The position numbers were made by a program, and so were the translations under genes. The notes beneath the pieces were generated by a model, which worked only from the letters and a program-made list of their open reading frames with translations, searched no databases and was not told where the DNA came from. From the NCBI RefSeq assembly GCF_000003815.2, contig NC_049981.1:28100878-28164877 (forward strand): a stretch of DNA of 64,000 nucleotides, read 5' to 3'. This DNA is from Branchiostoma floridae (taxonomy: Eukaryota; Chordata; Leptocardii; Amphioxiformes; Branchiostomatidae). Below, piece after piece: positions 22,200 through 33,255 of the stretch. Each line of letters begins with the position of its first letter. Position 1 is the stretch's first letter.

Positions 22200-22430
22200 C
22201 CTGTCCTGGCTTGGTGGCCTTGTGCCTGGCAACACAAAAATTCACGGGTCATAATGGCAAGTGTGAAGATGTTGACACATTGGCAGCACTAAATATGTAG
22301 ATGTTTTTGGCACATTTAGACAGATTAGCCGTGAGGCTCGGTGGGCGTCACTCAACCGAGTATTGAACTCAGGATCTCAGTATCTACTGATTCTGACTCC
22401 AACGCCCTAGGTGTTGCGCCACACAGACCC
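22200..22430 (-). repeat. tRNA-derived SINE-like repeat
   Basis: The minus strand at 22430-22354 has an A-box match (TGGCGCAAC) and, about 45 nt further on, a B-box-like AGTTCAATACT, with the intervening GTTGGAGTCAGAATC typical of degenerate tRNA heads. It lacks a good acceptor stem, so it is not a functional tRNA gene. The extent of the body beyond 22350 is a guess. Confidence 0.5.
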
Positions 22431-24340
22431 TGACAACACAGTGAAACATATTCGGACTCTAAATGGACAAGGTTTTGTCTCTTCCAGTCACATAGAAACG
22501 TTTGGCACACACCACTCCAATCCAATATTCCATCCATGTACCCGTAGTCATAGTTTTTAGAATAGACAAGTATGAAATTGTGTTGTTTATATTTGATATA
22601 TATTGTATTATATAATTGACATACATCATACCATACACAACTGTTTAGCAATAGAGTTCATTCATCCATTCATGCATTATACCATCGTCGTTCGCGCAAA
22701 CGGAGTGCAGTATTGGGATCGCCATGCATGTGTCCTGCAATTTTTAAAGAAAAGGTCTGTCTTCGAGGTTTGTCTGCTTTAGTTATGTCACTGCTTTCTT
22801 GTAAACTCTACGGCATCAAAGTCGTACGGCGGCATACGATGAATGTAACCGCGCCATTCCACAATGAACACCGAGATAGACCAAGCGCGTGAGAAACGTA
22901 TTTCATCATAACAACAAGTATGTATAGTTACATTGCTGTCGATATTCTATGTGCCCGAGACCTAAGACAAGGTGGGATCCAGAGCGAAGCTAGAAAGTGG
23001 GAAAAGAATAAATATATGGATTTATGAATGAATGGATGAAGAAGACTTTATTAACTTACGTGGATCCGGATACGCGGCTAGATGTTTGCAGCAGGTGTAC
23101 AACAGCACGGGAGGAGTATTATGACGTCCACTGACCAGCAGGTTTTGGAGGGAAGTACAACCGTTACGTAACACACGTACCATTGGTTTCCTCTGACGTC
23201 AATGCCGTGGGCGGACACTTTTTACCTGCCTTCTTTTAAACAAACCTTCATTCATAAAGCAAAAGCATATCTTGTCTTCTTCCATCTAGATAATTGATGA
23301 ATACAACTTTGCGCTCCAAGCCTCCTTGTCGACAGGTCTACACGTGTGTCAATAAGTCGTGGTCTCATATGAGTCCGCATACGTCGATGAAGGCTAGACA
23401 TTATTAAAGGTGATTAGATACGTTACATGGCAATTACTCAAGCAGATGGACGTGATTTTGGAAAAGGTCAGTCGTTTCAGATAACATCCGTTAGTGACAC
23501 CGTTTTCAAAATCATATCCAATGATTTTGAGTCCGCATGCCTTGAGAACCTCATGACACCAAAGTAAAACTTTCACTGATAAAATAGAATAAAAGAAATC
23601 GAATAAACTGTAGAATAATTTGCTTCGTAAGAATGATGGACATGCCTATTCTGTGCCCTAAGGCTAAAGAACAGAAAGCTAACGATTATGTGCAAAGACT
23701 AAATGTCTACGACCCTTATGAGTGGGCTGGGACTCATTTCCTGATAAGATATAACTCATAGATCTGAAAAGTTCTCTTGTATCCAGTATACACATATCAG
23801 CTCCTTTGGTCTTGCCCATTTTCGTCTCATCTACAAAGATTTGGCCAAGTGTGGCTACCATCAGCATAACTGGACCTTCATCAAAGCTCTAAGGAAATGC
23901 TGATGTGCAGACCATTAACCGGCAGAAACAAGGTCAATATTACCATTCCATATGCCCAGAGAGCTTTTAAAAAACTTAGATGAATGTTCCCAAACTTCAA
24001 CATTGCCACCAACTGTTAACCTCTCTCGACCTTCCGGCACAAACTGGTACATCCAAAAGACCGATCCCAGAAAGGCATCAAGGCCAATGTAATCCAAAGA
24101 CTCAAACATGAAGAACCCAGCAGCAACGGCACATGTATACATTTCTGCGACCAGCCGGCCACTAAAAGAAAGTATCAAGAACATTGCAACGCCAGCGCTA
24201 ATATCTACTCCTCTGCCCTTTTCCACCACTTACAACACAACCAGGAACTCCAATCCACAGACATCCTATACCGCGACCGCTGGTTCGAACGGGGAGCTGA
24301 AGAGGCTACTGTAACTCAAACAGGAGCTAATTAACTCATT
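22431..24340. other. Intergenic, repeat fragments only
   Basis: 23025-23060 (GAATGAATGGATGAAGAAGA then CTTTATTAAC) looks like an inverted LINE 3' tail. 23700-23830 is a copy of exon-like repeat W with its donor changed from GT to AT. The minus-strand frame 23915-24229 is hydrophobic but unrecognised. Confidence 0.45.
23700..23830 (+). repeat. Dispersed exon-like repeat W, copy 2
   Basis: GAGTGGGCTGGGACTCATTT matches GAGTGGGATGGAACTGATTT of copy 1, followed by CCTGATAAGATA against CCTGGTAAGATA. The downstream TTCTCTTGTATCCAGT matches CTCTCTTGTGTCCAAT. The donor dinucleotide is lost here. Confidence 0.5.
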
Positions 24341-24345
24341 ATCTC

Positions 24346-24600
24346 CATGAAAAATGGAGATATAACTTTTGGTGTGTCTGTCTGTCTGTCTGTCTGTGTA
24401 TGTGTGTGTTTGTTTCTGTTTCCGGATATTTGTGGTCAGCATAACTTAAGAACCTCTGGATGGATCGCCATGATATTTGATATGTGGGTAGGTGTTGGGA
24501 AGACGAATGTCAGGATTAAGTTTGGGCCCCTGGTATGTGACCTTGGTACTGCAGCAAAAATGGTAGGACTCAAATACCTGTCATATATGTAGTTTGTGGC
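24346..24600 (+). repeat. Repeat family A fragment with TGTC microsatellite
   Basis: Same order of phrases as 53925-54150 and 50780-50965: an ATGGAGATATAACTTT-like start, a TGTC/TGTG microsatellite (from about 24374), CAGCATAACT-AAGAA, GGATGGATCG, GTGGGTAGG and TGGTACTGCAGCA. It is non-coding; the open frame at 24347-24592 follows the repeat. Confidence 0.7.
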
Positions 24601-25099
24601 TGGTGGAACATTAGCAGTATCAACTATGTAAATACGTCCCTAATTTGCATAATTAATGTAAAAGTGCTATTATTCTTCTAATTGGTAAATGACGGTAAAT
24701 CAACATTTGCTTTCAGTGTAAGTGTGAATGTGTACATAACCAAGCATAGATTGGGTAAATGTGGAAATCAATTACATAATCAGACTATTTCATGGAGATA
24801 TGAGGTGTCTGAACTCTTGCTTGCATCATATTCTACCCTTATTTCCTATTGGAATCGAAATTTGTCTTCAGCTCTTTTGCATTCACAGTATAAACCCAGT
24901 TTCCCTCCAGATCTAATCAGTGTCACCAACGAAAGATAGTGGATGCTTTCTGAAACGTCTGACCATTTCCAAAATAACATCCAGTTGCTTGTCAAATGAG
25001 TAACCGCTTTCTGGCGAAACCTTTCATCTGTTTGACACCAACCCCAAAAGAACAAATTAAAGATTTTCCGCTGTTGCTTTCTTCTGTCATTTGTCCTAC
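24601..25099. other. Intergenic; short block shared with intron 1 of the receptor gene
   Basis: 24930-24965 (GTGGATGCTTTCTGAAACGT then CTGAC) matches the phrase GGATGCTGTCTGAAACATCT at 50725 and 53138. No gene is recognised. Confidence 0.4.
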
Positions 25100-25101
25100 T
25101 T

Positions 25102-26104
25102 AACCCTATCCAGACTGGGCTTTTTGGGCCTTCCCTGGCCTGGGGGGGGGGGGGGGGCTCATTCGACCCCCCCTTCGTATTTTCAAAACGGCTTACTGTA
25201 TGATCACCAAATTTGTAGGGAAGGTTGTGCTCATCGAGTTTCATAATTCCTGCAATTTTTATATCATTATGACGTAATATGACGTAATTATGACGTCATT
25301 AATTGATATTTTTGGCTAAAACTGGAAATTCCCATAATACCTAAATATCTCACTCAAAAAGTTACCAATAAAGGTTTCTTATTAATATTTAAGTGTTATA
25401 AGACTTCTGTTGTCAAAAGTCGACGCAACTACGTCAAAATGACTTCATAGAATGACGTCATCTGTAGTTTAGCTATCCGCCATCTTGGATTAACGACCCG
25501 NNNNNNNNNNNNNNNNNNNNNNNNNNNNNNNNNNNNNNNNNNNNNNNNNNNNNNNNNNNNNNNNNNNNNNNNNNNNNNNNNNNNNNNNNNNNNNNNNNNN
25601 CGCTAAAACCCCATGAAAATTGATTGAAAACGTTCAAATGAATGTTTTCTGTAAGAAAATACCAAGTAGTGATGAAATTTGAGTGAAAATAAGCTTGTTA
25701 TACTTTTCATCATGATATTGTCGGCCATCTTGGATTTTGACCAATTACGTCATCTCATTAGCATAATTTATGAATATTTAATTATAAATGTTCAACTAAG
25801 ATGTGTTAGATATTAATGATATATGAAACGATGTTTAGTTTAGCAAGAAAATCTTAAAATCCCATTGTTTAAACCAAAATTAGTGATTTTTGTAAAATTT
25901 GCCTTTCAGAAACCCGTTGCCATGGCAACACGAAAAATCATAAACTTCCCCAATTTTATTAAAAATTGTTGCCAACAATATTTTGGGAAAACTCACTAAG
26001 TTTGGTTGTTCTAGCACAAGCCGTTTGGGAGCTATAGGGGGTCAAAGTTGCAGCGGGCACTTTTAGCCCCCCCCCCCCCCCCCCCAGTCTGGATAGGGTT
26101 TTAA
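25102..26104. mobile_element. TTAA-flanked MITE-like element with 18-bp perfect inverted ends
   Basis: AACCCTATCCAGACTGGG at 25102-25119 is exactly repeated in reverse complement at 26083-26100. TTAA lies at 25100-25103 on the left and at 26101-26104 on the right. A TTAA target and CCCT-type ends are characteristic of piggyBac-group DNA transposons (established knowledge); the two sides are out of register by two bases, so the assignment is tentative. The ends are followed inwards by a G run (about 25143-25157) and a C run (about 26067-26085). The interior has repeated TGACGTAAT/TGACGTCAT phrases, no transposase frame and a 100-N gap. Confidence 0.65.
25501..25600. other. Assembly gap, 100 N
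   Basis: A run of exactly 100 N, probably a placeholder of unknown true size, inside the TTAA-flanked element. Confidence 1.
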
Positions 26105-26311
26105 AGCTCAGCCTTTTACATGAAAATATATACCATCCATGTGATGGTTTTCTAAAGCGATCATAGCAGTACAACTGTATTTCATAAGGTGCCATGAGAC
26201 ACTGCTGCAAGCTTTTGTCTGCAAATCAATTTGATTTTTCGCCCTTCATGAAAGAATAAAGCTAATTTCGAGCGAAAGGAAGGTTAAATTTTCACACGTC
26301 AAACCAAATAC

Positions 26312-27395
26312 CAACTAGAGTTCTACGAACACATACCTTTGCCAAATAAACCAGGTTGGTTAGTATGTAGAATGATGTCTGTAGACATTAAAGTGTTATT
26401 CATTTTATTTTGTTTTATATGTTATTTGATAAAGTCACACAGACTCTTATCAACTAGAATTCTACGACCTCATACCTCTACGACCTCAGACCTATGAAAT
26501 ATTAAGAACTTTTGTAAATGTTAAGCAAATGACATACTAGAAGGCCCAAATCTAATCATTAGTCTTTGTTATTATGAACATCTTTGTCTAAGCTACCTGA
26601 ATGCCTAAAATGATGAAAATCCGTCGTTCTTTCCTGCAGCTATCCTCATTGGAATGTCTTGACAAAAAATGCCCCTGCAGATCCAAAATTAAATGTTAGG
26701 GGACTGAAACTTTCCCCACTTTGTCATGACGCTAAAATCTATTTACCACCTTAATGTCAATACCATATCATGTCCGGGAAAAGAGATACAATGAAGAAAC
26801 TGCTGTGAAAGAATATTCTAATAAATTATGAAAATTAGCTATTAATGTGCATAATTAGTCTCTCATTATGTTAGTCTTCACTTAGGCATCTACATATTAA
26901 AAATCATGCATATCCGCCAACACGGTAACACATTAATTATGCAAATGAGATCATCATTTGCATAATCAATATGTATTAACATTTCTCTCTTTCTCCGCTA
27001 TATACGTGACAAGTTTGAAAGTCCTATCATGGAATGCAGTGGATTTATAAACTTTCCTTATCAATTATGCAAATTAGCTATTTGCATAATAAGTATTTCA
27101 TCATGTAAGTCTTCACTTACACCCACTATCTACACACCCAAAATCACAACGATCCGTCAACACGTTCTCGAGTTATTCTCGTCCAGAGTTTGAAAGGAAA
27201 TGGGCGCCTGCAGTTCCAAAAAAAAGCCGCTAGGGAGACAAAACTCACAGCACTTACTTTCTGCCCCAAGGACTATCTATCATAAAAAAATCACGACCAA
27301 AGCATGTTCAGAACACAAGATGACCCTAATTCCGACGAAGAAATGGCAGAGTTCCCCCCTTCTCGTCAGGGTCATGCCTCCCCGTAATTTAGAGC
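26312..27395 (-). repeat. Repeat family A, inverted copy
   Basis: It opens with ACTAGAGTTCTACGAACACA (the inverse of the TGTTCGTGGAACTCTAGT motif at about 55270). It contains two octamer palindromes, ATTATGCAAAT-n9-ATTTGCATAAT near 26936 and a 5-nt-loop version near 27064, and a CTGCAGTTCC/GCCGCTAGG block near 27207-27235. The short frame 27200-27406 is repeat-derived. Confidence 0.7.
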
Positions 27396-28943
27396 TAGCA
27401 GACTAGTCGTCCGATCGATTTTCGCTACATGTGAGGGGGGGTATAAAAGAAACGTATAGAAAATAAACGAATCTTTTTACACTTTGTGTTTTTCGTTGTC
27501 TTTTCAGTCACACTTTAACGTTTTGTATGATATACCTCCAATTTTGGTCGTAGTGAGAGCGCAGCGTAATCGCCGCCTAGTGGACAGGGGGCGGGGTCAC
27601 ACATGCGTATATATTCAAGTCCGTTTGAGGTTCGTATGACGCTGTTAGTCTTTACCAGGCTCCACAGGTCGCAGGAAAAATAGTACAAATTGGACAAATA
27701 TGATACATAACCTGCCAGATGAGTTAGCTGACCGACAAGTATGGTTAGCGACCCAGCTAACTCGTCTGACATGTTACCTCTTTACGTTTGTCCAATTTCT
27801 ATTATTTTTACAACGACCTGTGGGGCCTGGTGGAGGCAAATACTCCCATGCGCGCCTCATACGGACTTAAATATATACGCAGGATTTGTTCTTTTTGTGT
27901 ATGTCAAACAAACGAAATGCTTGTAGATAAAGAGACGAAGCTGAGCGAGCCGAAGAGGCGCAGGTGTGTATGTTTAGATCTAATGATTGCAAGCTTGTTA
28001 AGAATGCCTTACCAGGGAATCAGTTCCAGCCCAGTCACTATTTTACAAAGGTAGATAAACTAGATCAGCTGATAGTCATGACGTAAGTTTGTTGCCATAG
28101 AAACACGAGATCAGTCATTTACATGGGTGTTAATTTTCAATTTCCGTTAATGTAGTTTGTTACCTATTTCATCCTCTCCAAAGCCGAAAGGCTTTAATCT
28201 GCCTGATTTGGAATTTGCACACTAAGTAAGAGGCTAGGACAATTCTAGCCCGTAAAGGCTCATGATAAAGTGTCCAAATATTAGAAATCTCATAGTATAT
28301 ACATTTGTATACTCTTACCTAGATAGATACTGCGCAACACCTCTTTAGTTGGGGTCAATCGCCCAGTGATACTACGAAGCTATTGCCAATTCCTCGAGAG
28401 ATCTACTCCCTGAACGTCACCGGGTCTAATATATGAGTGGTGGAATATGTCTGGGAGTCCCAGTCTAAGGCGGTTCTTGGGAAGTAAGATCATCCATTAT
28501 GTCCTTGTGAAGTTGATTGATTTGTAGTAGCTGAGATGGTTGTGACGCAATTGGCTGTGGATATGTGTCGACCGGCAGAGCCAGGAGGCCCTATCTCGTA
28601 CTTTGTAGCCTTTTGTAGAATGCATTAATTTCGTAATGCAGTTCTTAAGTTGAAGAAGTTGCCATGCAACTGTTAGGAAATATAAAGTTATCATCATGTC
28701 AAGTAGGTACAGGAAAAAAACAAGCGGTAATACTCCATCGTAGTTTGGAAAGTACGAAATGAGCAGACGCGTCTATGACGCTGAAGTGGTGTTGAAGACA
28801 TATCACACAGTACGTGTTTCCGCATTGCACGTGTTTAGTCTAGACGGAATGAATGTTTGGCTGATGTCGCATTGAATACATGTCTCTGTAACACCCTCGC
28901 CATTACAGGCTGCGACCACGCTGAGCGACCAAAAGATATCTAA
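27396..28943. other. Intergenic, repeat remnants
   Basis: 27405-27425 (GTCGTCCGATCGATTTTCGC) is a terminal remnant of the MITE found at 29348-29870. 27470-27520 carries the TTGTCTTTTCAGTCACACTT motif. 27640-27860 contains an inverted pair of similar segments (for example TACAAATTGGACAAA against TTTGTCCAATTTCTA) which makes overlapping open frames on both strands. 27935-28055 is exon-like repeat W. No gene is recognised. Confidence 0.5.
27935..28055 (-). repeat. Dispersed exon-like repeat W, copy 3
   Basis: The minus strand reads GACTGGGCTGGAACTGATTC then CCTGGTAAGG, with a donor-like GTAAGG, followed by TTAACAAGCTTGCAATCAT as in copy 1. Confidence 0.55.
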
Positions 28944-28944
28944 C

Positions 28945-29150
28945 ATACTGTAAATGCAGAAATGTTCGCGGTGGATTAATGTTCGCGGTTTTCGCGGTGA
29001 CCACTTCACCGCGAATTTAAAACCACCGCGAACATTTTTCTATTGTGATATTAGATTGCAGTCTATGGTGTTACCGCGAACAGAAATCCACCGCGAAAAG
29101 TCCTTTTTCCCGCTACCGCGAAATTAAATCCCCGCGAACTTAACAACATT
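28945..29150. mobile_element. MITE-like repeat with TTCGCGGT motifs
   Basis: The left end is ACTGTAAATGCAGAAATG followed by repeated TTCGCGGT (four times in about 60 bp). The right half has the complementary ACCGCGAA several times, forming an imperfect long inverted repeat. Similar Ns-of-CGCGG foldback repeats are known from several invertebrate genomes; the class is not assigned. The right terminus is degenerate. Confidence 0.6.
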
Positions 29151-29347
29151 TTTTTCTTATCAAGTTTCGTCGATAAAGAGCTAATTGTCTTACGTTTTAA
29201 GTGTTTTGTTGCCTTCTAAATCATGCTTTTACACCGTGCATCATATTATGAAATGAGGCGTTACAGAGGAAGTTTTGCTCTGCGATCGCCGTCTTGTAAG
29301 AGGAGGACCTTAGTACGTTTCAGAACTTGCAGTAGCTACCCACAGAA
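29151..29347. other. Short intergenic spacer
   Basis: Contains a GTTTTGTTGCCTTCTAAATC segment related to the TTTTCAG motif at 14930, 27480 and 30205. Nothing else is recognised. Confidence 0.4.
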
Positions 29348-29870
29348 GTAATACCCCTGTCACATTGTCAACGATCTTCAAGCAGAAGGTCGCGCGTATT
29401 TTTCGCCGGTAAACCGTCCCTGTCATATTGAGCGAGGCTCGAGCGATCGCCTAAGAATGCATTTTGTGATGATGAGTGTTCCTCACAAAATGGGAATACT
29501 TTAATCAATTTTGATGTCATAGTTGTTGGTCAAAGAAAGTCTACATTTGCAAAAAAAAGGTGATCGGGCGAAACTCGTTTGACCGACGGGCGTACGCAAT
29601 CCGAATTGAGACCAATGATTAATAAGCCGGTCTCTACTCGCCGGACACTTCGAAGGTCTACGACCTCAAAGATCACCGGTGACTAGTCGCTGTTAACAAG
29701 TTTCGGCGAGCATCGGGCGACTCCCAAAATCATCTACGAACACTAAAAATCGCGCGCTGATCGACAAAACACCGTGCGTATTACTGCCGAAAATATCATT
29801 TAGAGTTCACAGACTCGTCGTCCGATCGATTTTCGCGCCGCGTGAAGGAGGGACACTCCTACGCGACACC
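29348..29870 (-). mobile_element. MITE family M, copy 1
   Basis: It is the reverse-complement counterpart of the copy at 38642. Shared blocks are GGACGACGAGTCT, ACTCTAAATGA, CGGCAGTAATACG and GGGCGTACG (the inverse of CGTACGCCC). The outer end CCCCTGTCACATTG matches the inverse of CAATGTGACAGGG. No coding frame is seen. Confidence 0.65.
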
Positions 29871-30398
29871 ATTGCTATGTACATGTATCTGTACCAAGAT
29901 TGTGGGCGGAGAATTCTGTCTAAAACGTTGCCTCCGGGGTTAATGTATTACAGTATTACTGATTTTGTCTAAAGTGACGCCGTCGCCGTGCCATAAGCCG
30001 TAGGGTGAAGACAAATCTCGCCGAGCTGCTTTGCTCCAGATTTTAATCTAACGCATTAGGCTTTGCGTGTAGACTTATCTTTGTTGCCAAGGAAACTATT
30101 TACACCTCCATTCTACCGCGGTGCGACCCAGAGATCTAACAGATCTCTAAATGAATTTCATAGTTGAAATATAAACAAGCTGCTGTACGCTTTTGCGTTT
30201 TGTTGCCTTTTCAGGATTACTTTAACATTTTGCAGGCTATTCCAATCATGTTCTGTACTAGGAGTGGGTACCGGTACAGAAAATCCAGGTCCGGTGTCTC
30301 AGCGATCTCGCCACCAAACACCACCCCCACCCCAGCGACCCCCCCCCCCCCCTTGGGATAGATCACTAGCGCCCCCCTTTAGTTTTCGCCCCCTACCT

Positions 30399-30468
30399 AG
30401 TCTCCAAGCAGACCCTACGGTGCCTTTGATACTATCTCTTTAGGCACCGTAGGGTCTGCTTGGAGACT
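30399..30468. repeat. 27-bp perfect hairpin
   Basis: The left arm is 30399-30425 (starting AGTCTCCAAGCAGACCC) and the right arm 30442-30468 (ending GGGTCTGCTTGGAGACT), with 27 of 27 bases paired and a 16-nt loop. The total of 70 nt resembles a pre-miRNA or hairpin-siRNA length, but pre-miRNAs usually have bulges. CCCCTACC is present on both outer flanks, so a recent inverted duplication within a repeat is the simpler reading. Confidence 0.85.
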
Positions 30469-30469
30469 T

Positions 30470-32035
30470 CCCCTACCCCCAAGAACATTACTAGCACTTC
30501 TCGGAAGGGTCTTAAGAGTACATGGTTACCACGTATCAGGTGCGTTACCTGGTACGATACTGTACCAGGGAGTAACATAGTTGGTGTGTTATCTGGTACC
30601 TATATGGCACCTAATTACCGTAAGTTGCCATACCTCGAAAGTTGATATTATATTGTACGGTTTAACAAGATATTGAAAGGAAAAAGACATTTTTTTGCAG
30701 CTGAGGTGGCATAAAAACAGTGCTATTGCGAACGTATTAATCAAACCGTCTATGGTACGGAATACGTCAGCTATATGTTTTTTCATAGTATTTTCTTTCT
30801 TGTGCTGGAAACATTTGCAAATCACTAACAAAAATTCAAGTGAAGAATAGTTTCTCATTATAAACACTATCTACGCGTTAGTTGATATACCTGTTGCTAA
30901 AAGCCACAAAAGCACTTTACCAGTCTTAAGAAACACGGGTAAACGCACCATTTCCTAAATAATAGAAACAACAGTCATATTGGAGGTGAAGATACCCCTA
31001 AGCCATGTGTATGTACCAAAATGTGCGTTATTCTAATGAATACCTTATTTGCATAATTAATAAAGACATATCATACTTCTTTTGTGGTCAATTCATGGTA
31101 GAGACTTCATATTGGAGATGTATAGGTTGCTTGAGGACAGGTGAATACAATGAAATATATCTTATGTCGAGACTCAGGTATATGCAATAATGGGAATACA
31201 AGGGACCCAACCCTCCTTGTCCGATACAAGTCCAACCATTACCATGTAATTACGTTAATATTAATACTATGGATGGAGTTATGTATCAAACTCGTGTACT
31301 TATATCATTCTGAAACTGCATTTTGTGATTTATACCAATCAACTTCTAAAATGTCATGTAAACCCGTTTTTTTTCAACCTGTAATCCCCCAAACATGTGA
31401 ATTTCTGGCCATATAACCTCTTCATTTTCTAATTGGTATAACATCCGGTCCACCATCCGGCTAACCGAATTTTTACAGGTCCGGTATTTTTGTACATAGT
31501 AACGGTACCCTATTCTGCACTGTATAGCAACAACAAACCAAGGGATTTTCATGTACAATCAAATCAACTTTATAACTGATTTCCAGTAAAATATGCTAGC
31601 ATTGCTACTTGCAGCAGAAAAACTAGTTACACTGAGAATTACGTTTATAATTCAAAGACAGGTAAATCAGAATATTCGAGAAGAAATATTGAATATGCGT
31701 GTGATTTACATATCGTCTATCATTCTGCACAACCCGTGCAAAGCTAGTTGATGTAGCGTAACTTAAAATTGATGTCCCCTCCCCCCAAAAAAGGCAAAGC
31801 ACTTTGTTCTTCCACTTTGTATACTGTAGCTAATTTCCTACTAACCATGCGCGTGTACTAAGAAAACCTTCCCTATATATAGCTTTTTCCCATAGTTACA
31901 GTGACGTACGATGTGCTTTGACCATGCCACAAACCCTACTTATTCCAAGTTTTATGCGATACTCTGCACACCAATGTAACGCTGTCTTTGTGGTTAATCT
32001 AGTAGCGTTAAGCTAAAATTTATGTTTTTGTTAAC
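30470..32035. other. Intergenic, no recognisable gene
   Basis: Repeated ATCTGGTAC/CTGGTACGATACTGTACCAG phrases near 30530-30610 form a short palindrome. 31045-31060 has a lone TTTGCATAATTAATA of family A type. Open frames are short and unrecognised. Confidence 0.45.
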
Positions 32036-32200
32036 TTAATGGTCACCACGTAACAAGGCCTGTAGGCCACTGAAGGTTAAACGATTGTAACTGTAACAGC
32101 ATCTCTTCGCCCTAGGTCAGAAACATCATGATTGAGACCAGCCCAATTGCTCACTATGAGTGAGGACTAACTGACCCCAAATGTAATGTTATCAGGTTAC
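32036..32200 (-). repeat. SINE fragment, 3' part
   Basis: On the minus strand it matches 49965-50115 in order: GTCCTCACTCATAGTGAGCA, ATTGGGCTGGTCTCAATCAT, CGAAGAGATGCTGTTACAGT, GGCCTTGTTACG-GGTGACCAT. The 5' tRNA-like head is absent. Confidence 0.75.
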
Positions 32201-32494
32201 ATAGCTGGGAATGGTACATGGGAAACCGAATCATGAAGAAATCTGGTCTCAATCACATCACCTAGTAACTTTCATACATATCAATTTGGAACCATGGTGT
32301 CAAATCACATCAAAAAGACATGGACAAAACTCTCAATGAGAATAATTGTGGGTCGTAAACCTCATACAGTAGCCTGGAGTCCAACCTTGTCGTGCGTTTA
32401 GTCGCTTCCCGAAGGTACGCTTCCGCCAACAAGGAAAGGTACCTTCGGGAGCTACATATACAGTGTTAAAAAGGTCAGTACATCAAAGGAAACT

Positions 32495-33255
32495 CAAATT
32501 AGAGTTCGACGAACACATCCCTTCGCCAAATAATCATGCCTTTATTCAATACTAAATAGTACCTACCCCAATAGCAAATGACTGCATGACTGTGTGTTCC
32601 TCACAAACCCACAAATGCTGCCAAAAACAAAACTGTGACCACAGATGACCTGGTAGCATCCCTGGTCAATCAGAATTTCATGCTTGTCAGAGGATTTTCT
32701 CCCCAGTAAGCAAAACATATGAGAAACAGCTGTGTCCTTAGATATAGGTCAAAATGAGATATATAGAAAACACTGTTTATTTTTGTTAATTGGCCACTGA
32801 TTACAATTAAATGCATCTTTCCATGTAGATTATTATCTTAAGTACCTTTCTGCCAATGCAAACAAGCTTGAAAGTCCTATCATGGAATTCAGTTCAATTC
32901 AACTTTCCTCATTAATTATGCAAATAATCAAGGGCTATCTACCACTCAAAAAATCATAACCACAGCATGTCCAGAACACGAAGTGTCAAAATTGAAAGTT
33001 TTGCTGCAGTACCTTAGGCAGCCACTATGGGGCCCATTATCGAACTCGACCTTTGTTTTCCTGACCGCTACCCATCTACCAAATATTATCAGGATCCATT
33101 CAATGTTTCTCGAGTTATGCTGTACACAAGAAAGCGGAAAAACACGTTCGGCTACGCCAACCATTTTCGAACACGACCTTCCTTTCTGCAACCGCTACTC
33201 AAATACCAAATATCATGAAAATACATACACAGCTACTCGAGTTATATGCTGTTGA
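32495..33255 (-). repeat. Repeat family A, inverted copy
   Basis: It starts with TAGAGTTCGACGAACACATC and contains AATTATGCAAATAATC. It then carries the inverse of the block at 54000-54190, with CTGCAGTACCTTA, GGGGCCCATTATCGAACTCG and CCATCTACCAAATATTATCA. A second, shorter sub-unit repeats the last block at 33160-33250. The frames at 32946-33255 are repeat-derived. Confidence 0.7.

Larger units (their letters stand above)
16206..22350. other. Long intergenic stretch, no recognisable gene
   Basis: I see no conserved coding frame. Frames of 60-104 codons (for example 17625-17936, 18737-19051, 20373-20603, 21409-21669) lack recognisable motifs. A GC-box/CCAAT cluster is at 17405-17520, a CRE-like TGACGTCA near 18061, and a dispersed exon-like repeat at 20030-20160. 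Confidence 0.5.

Noticed and set aside
22354-22430. Functional tRNA gene
   Set aside because: A- and B-box-like motifs are present but the acceptor stem does not pair and the B-box is degenerate; better read as a SINE head.
23915-24229. 104-codon hydrophobic minus-strand frame, membrane-protein-like
   Set aside because: Attractive composition, but the opposite strand is also open and no family, splice partner or repeat support was found.
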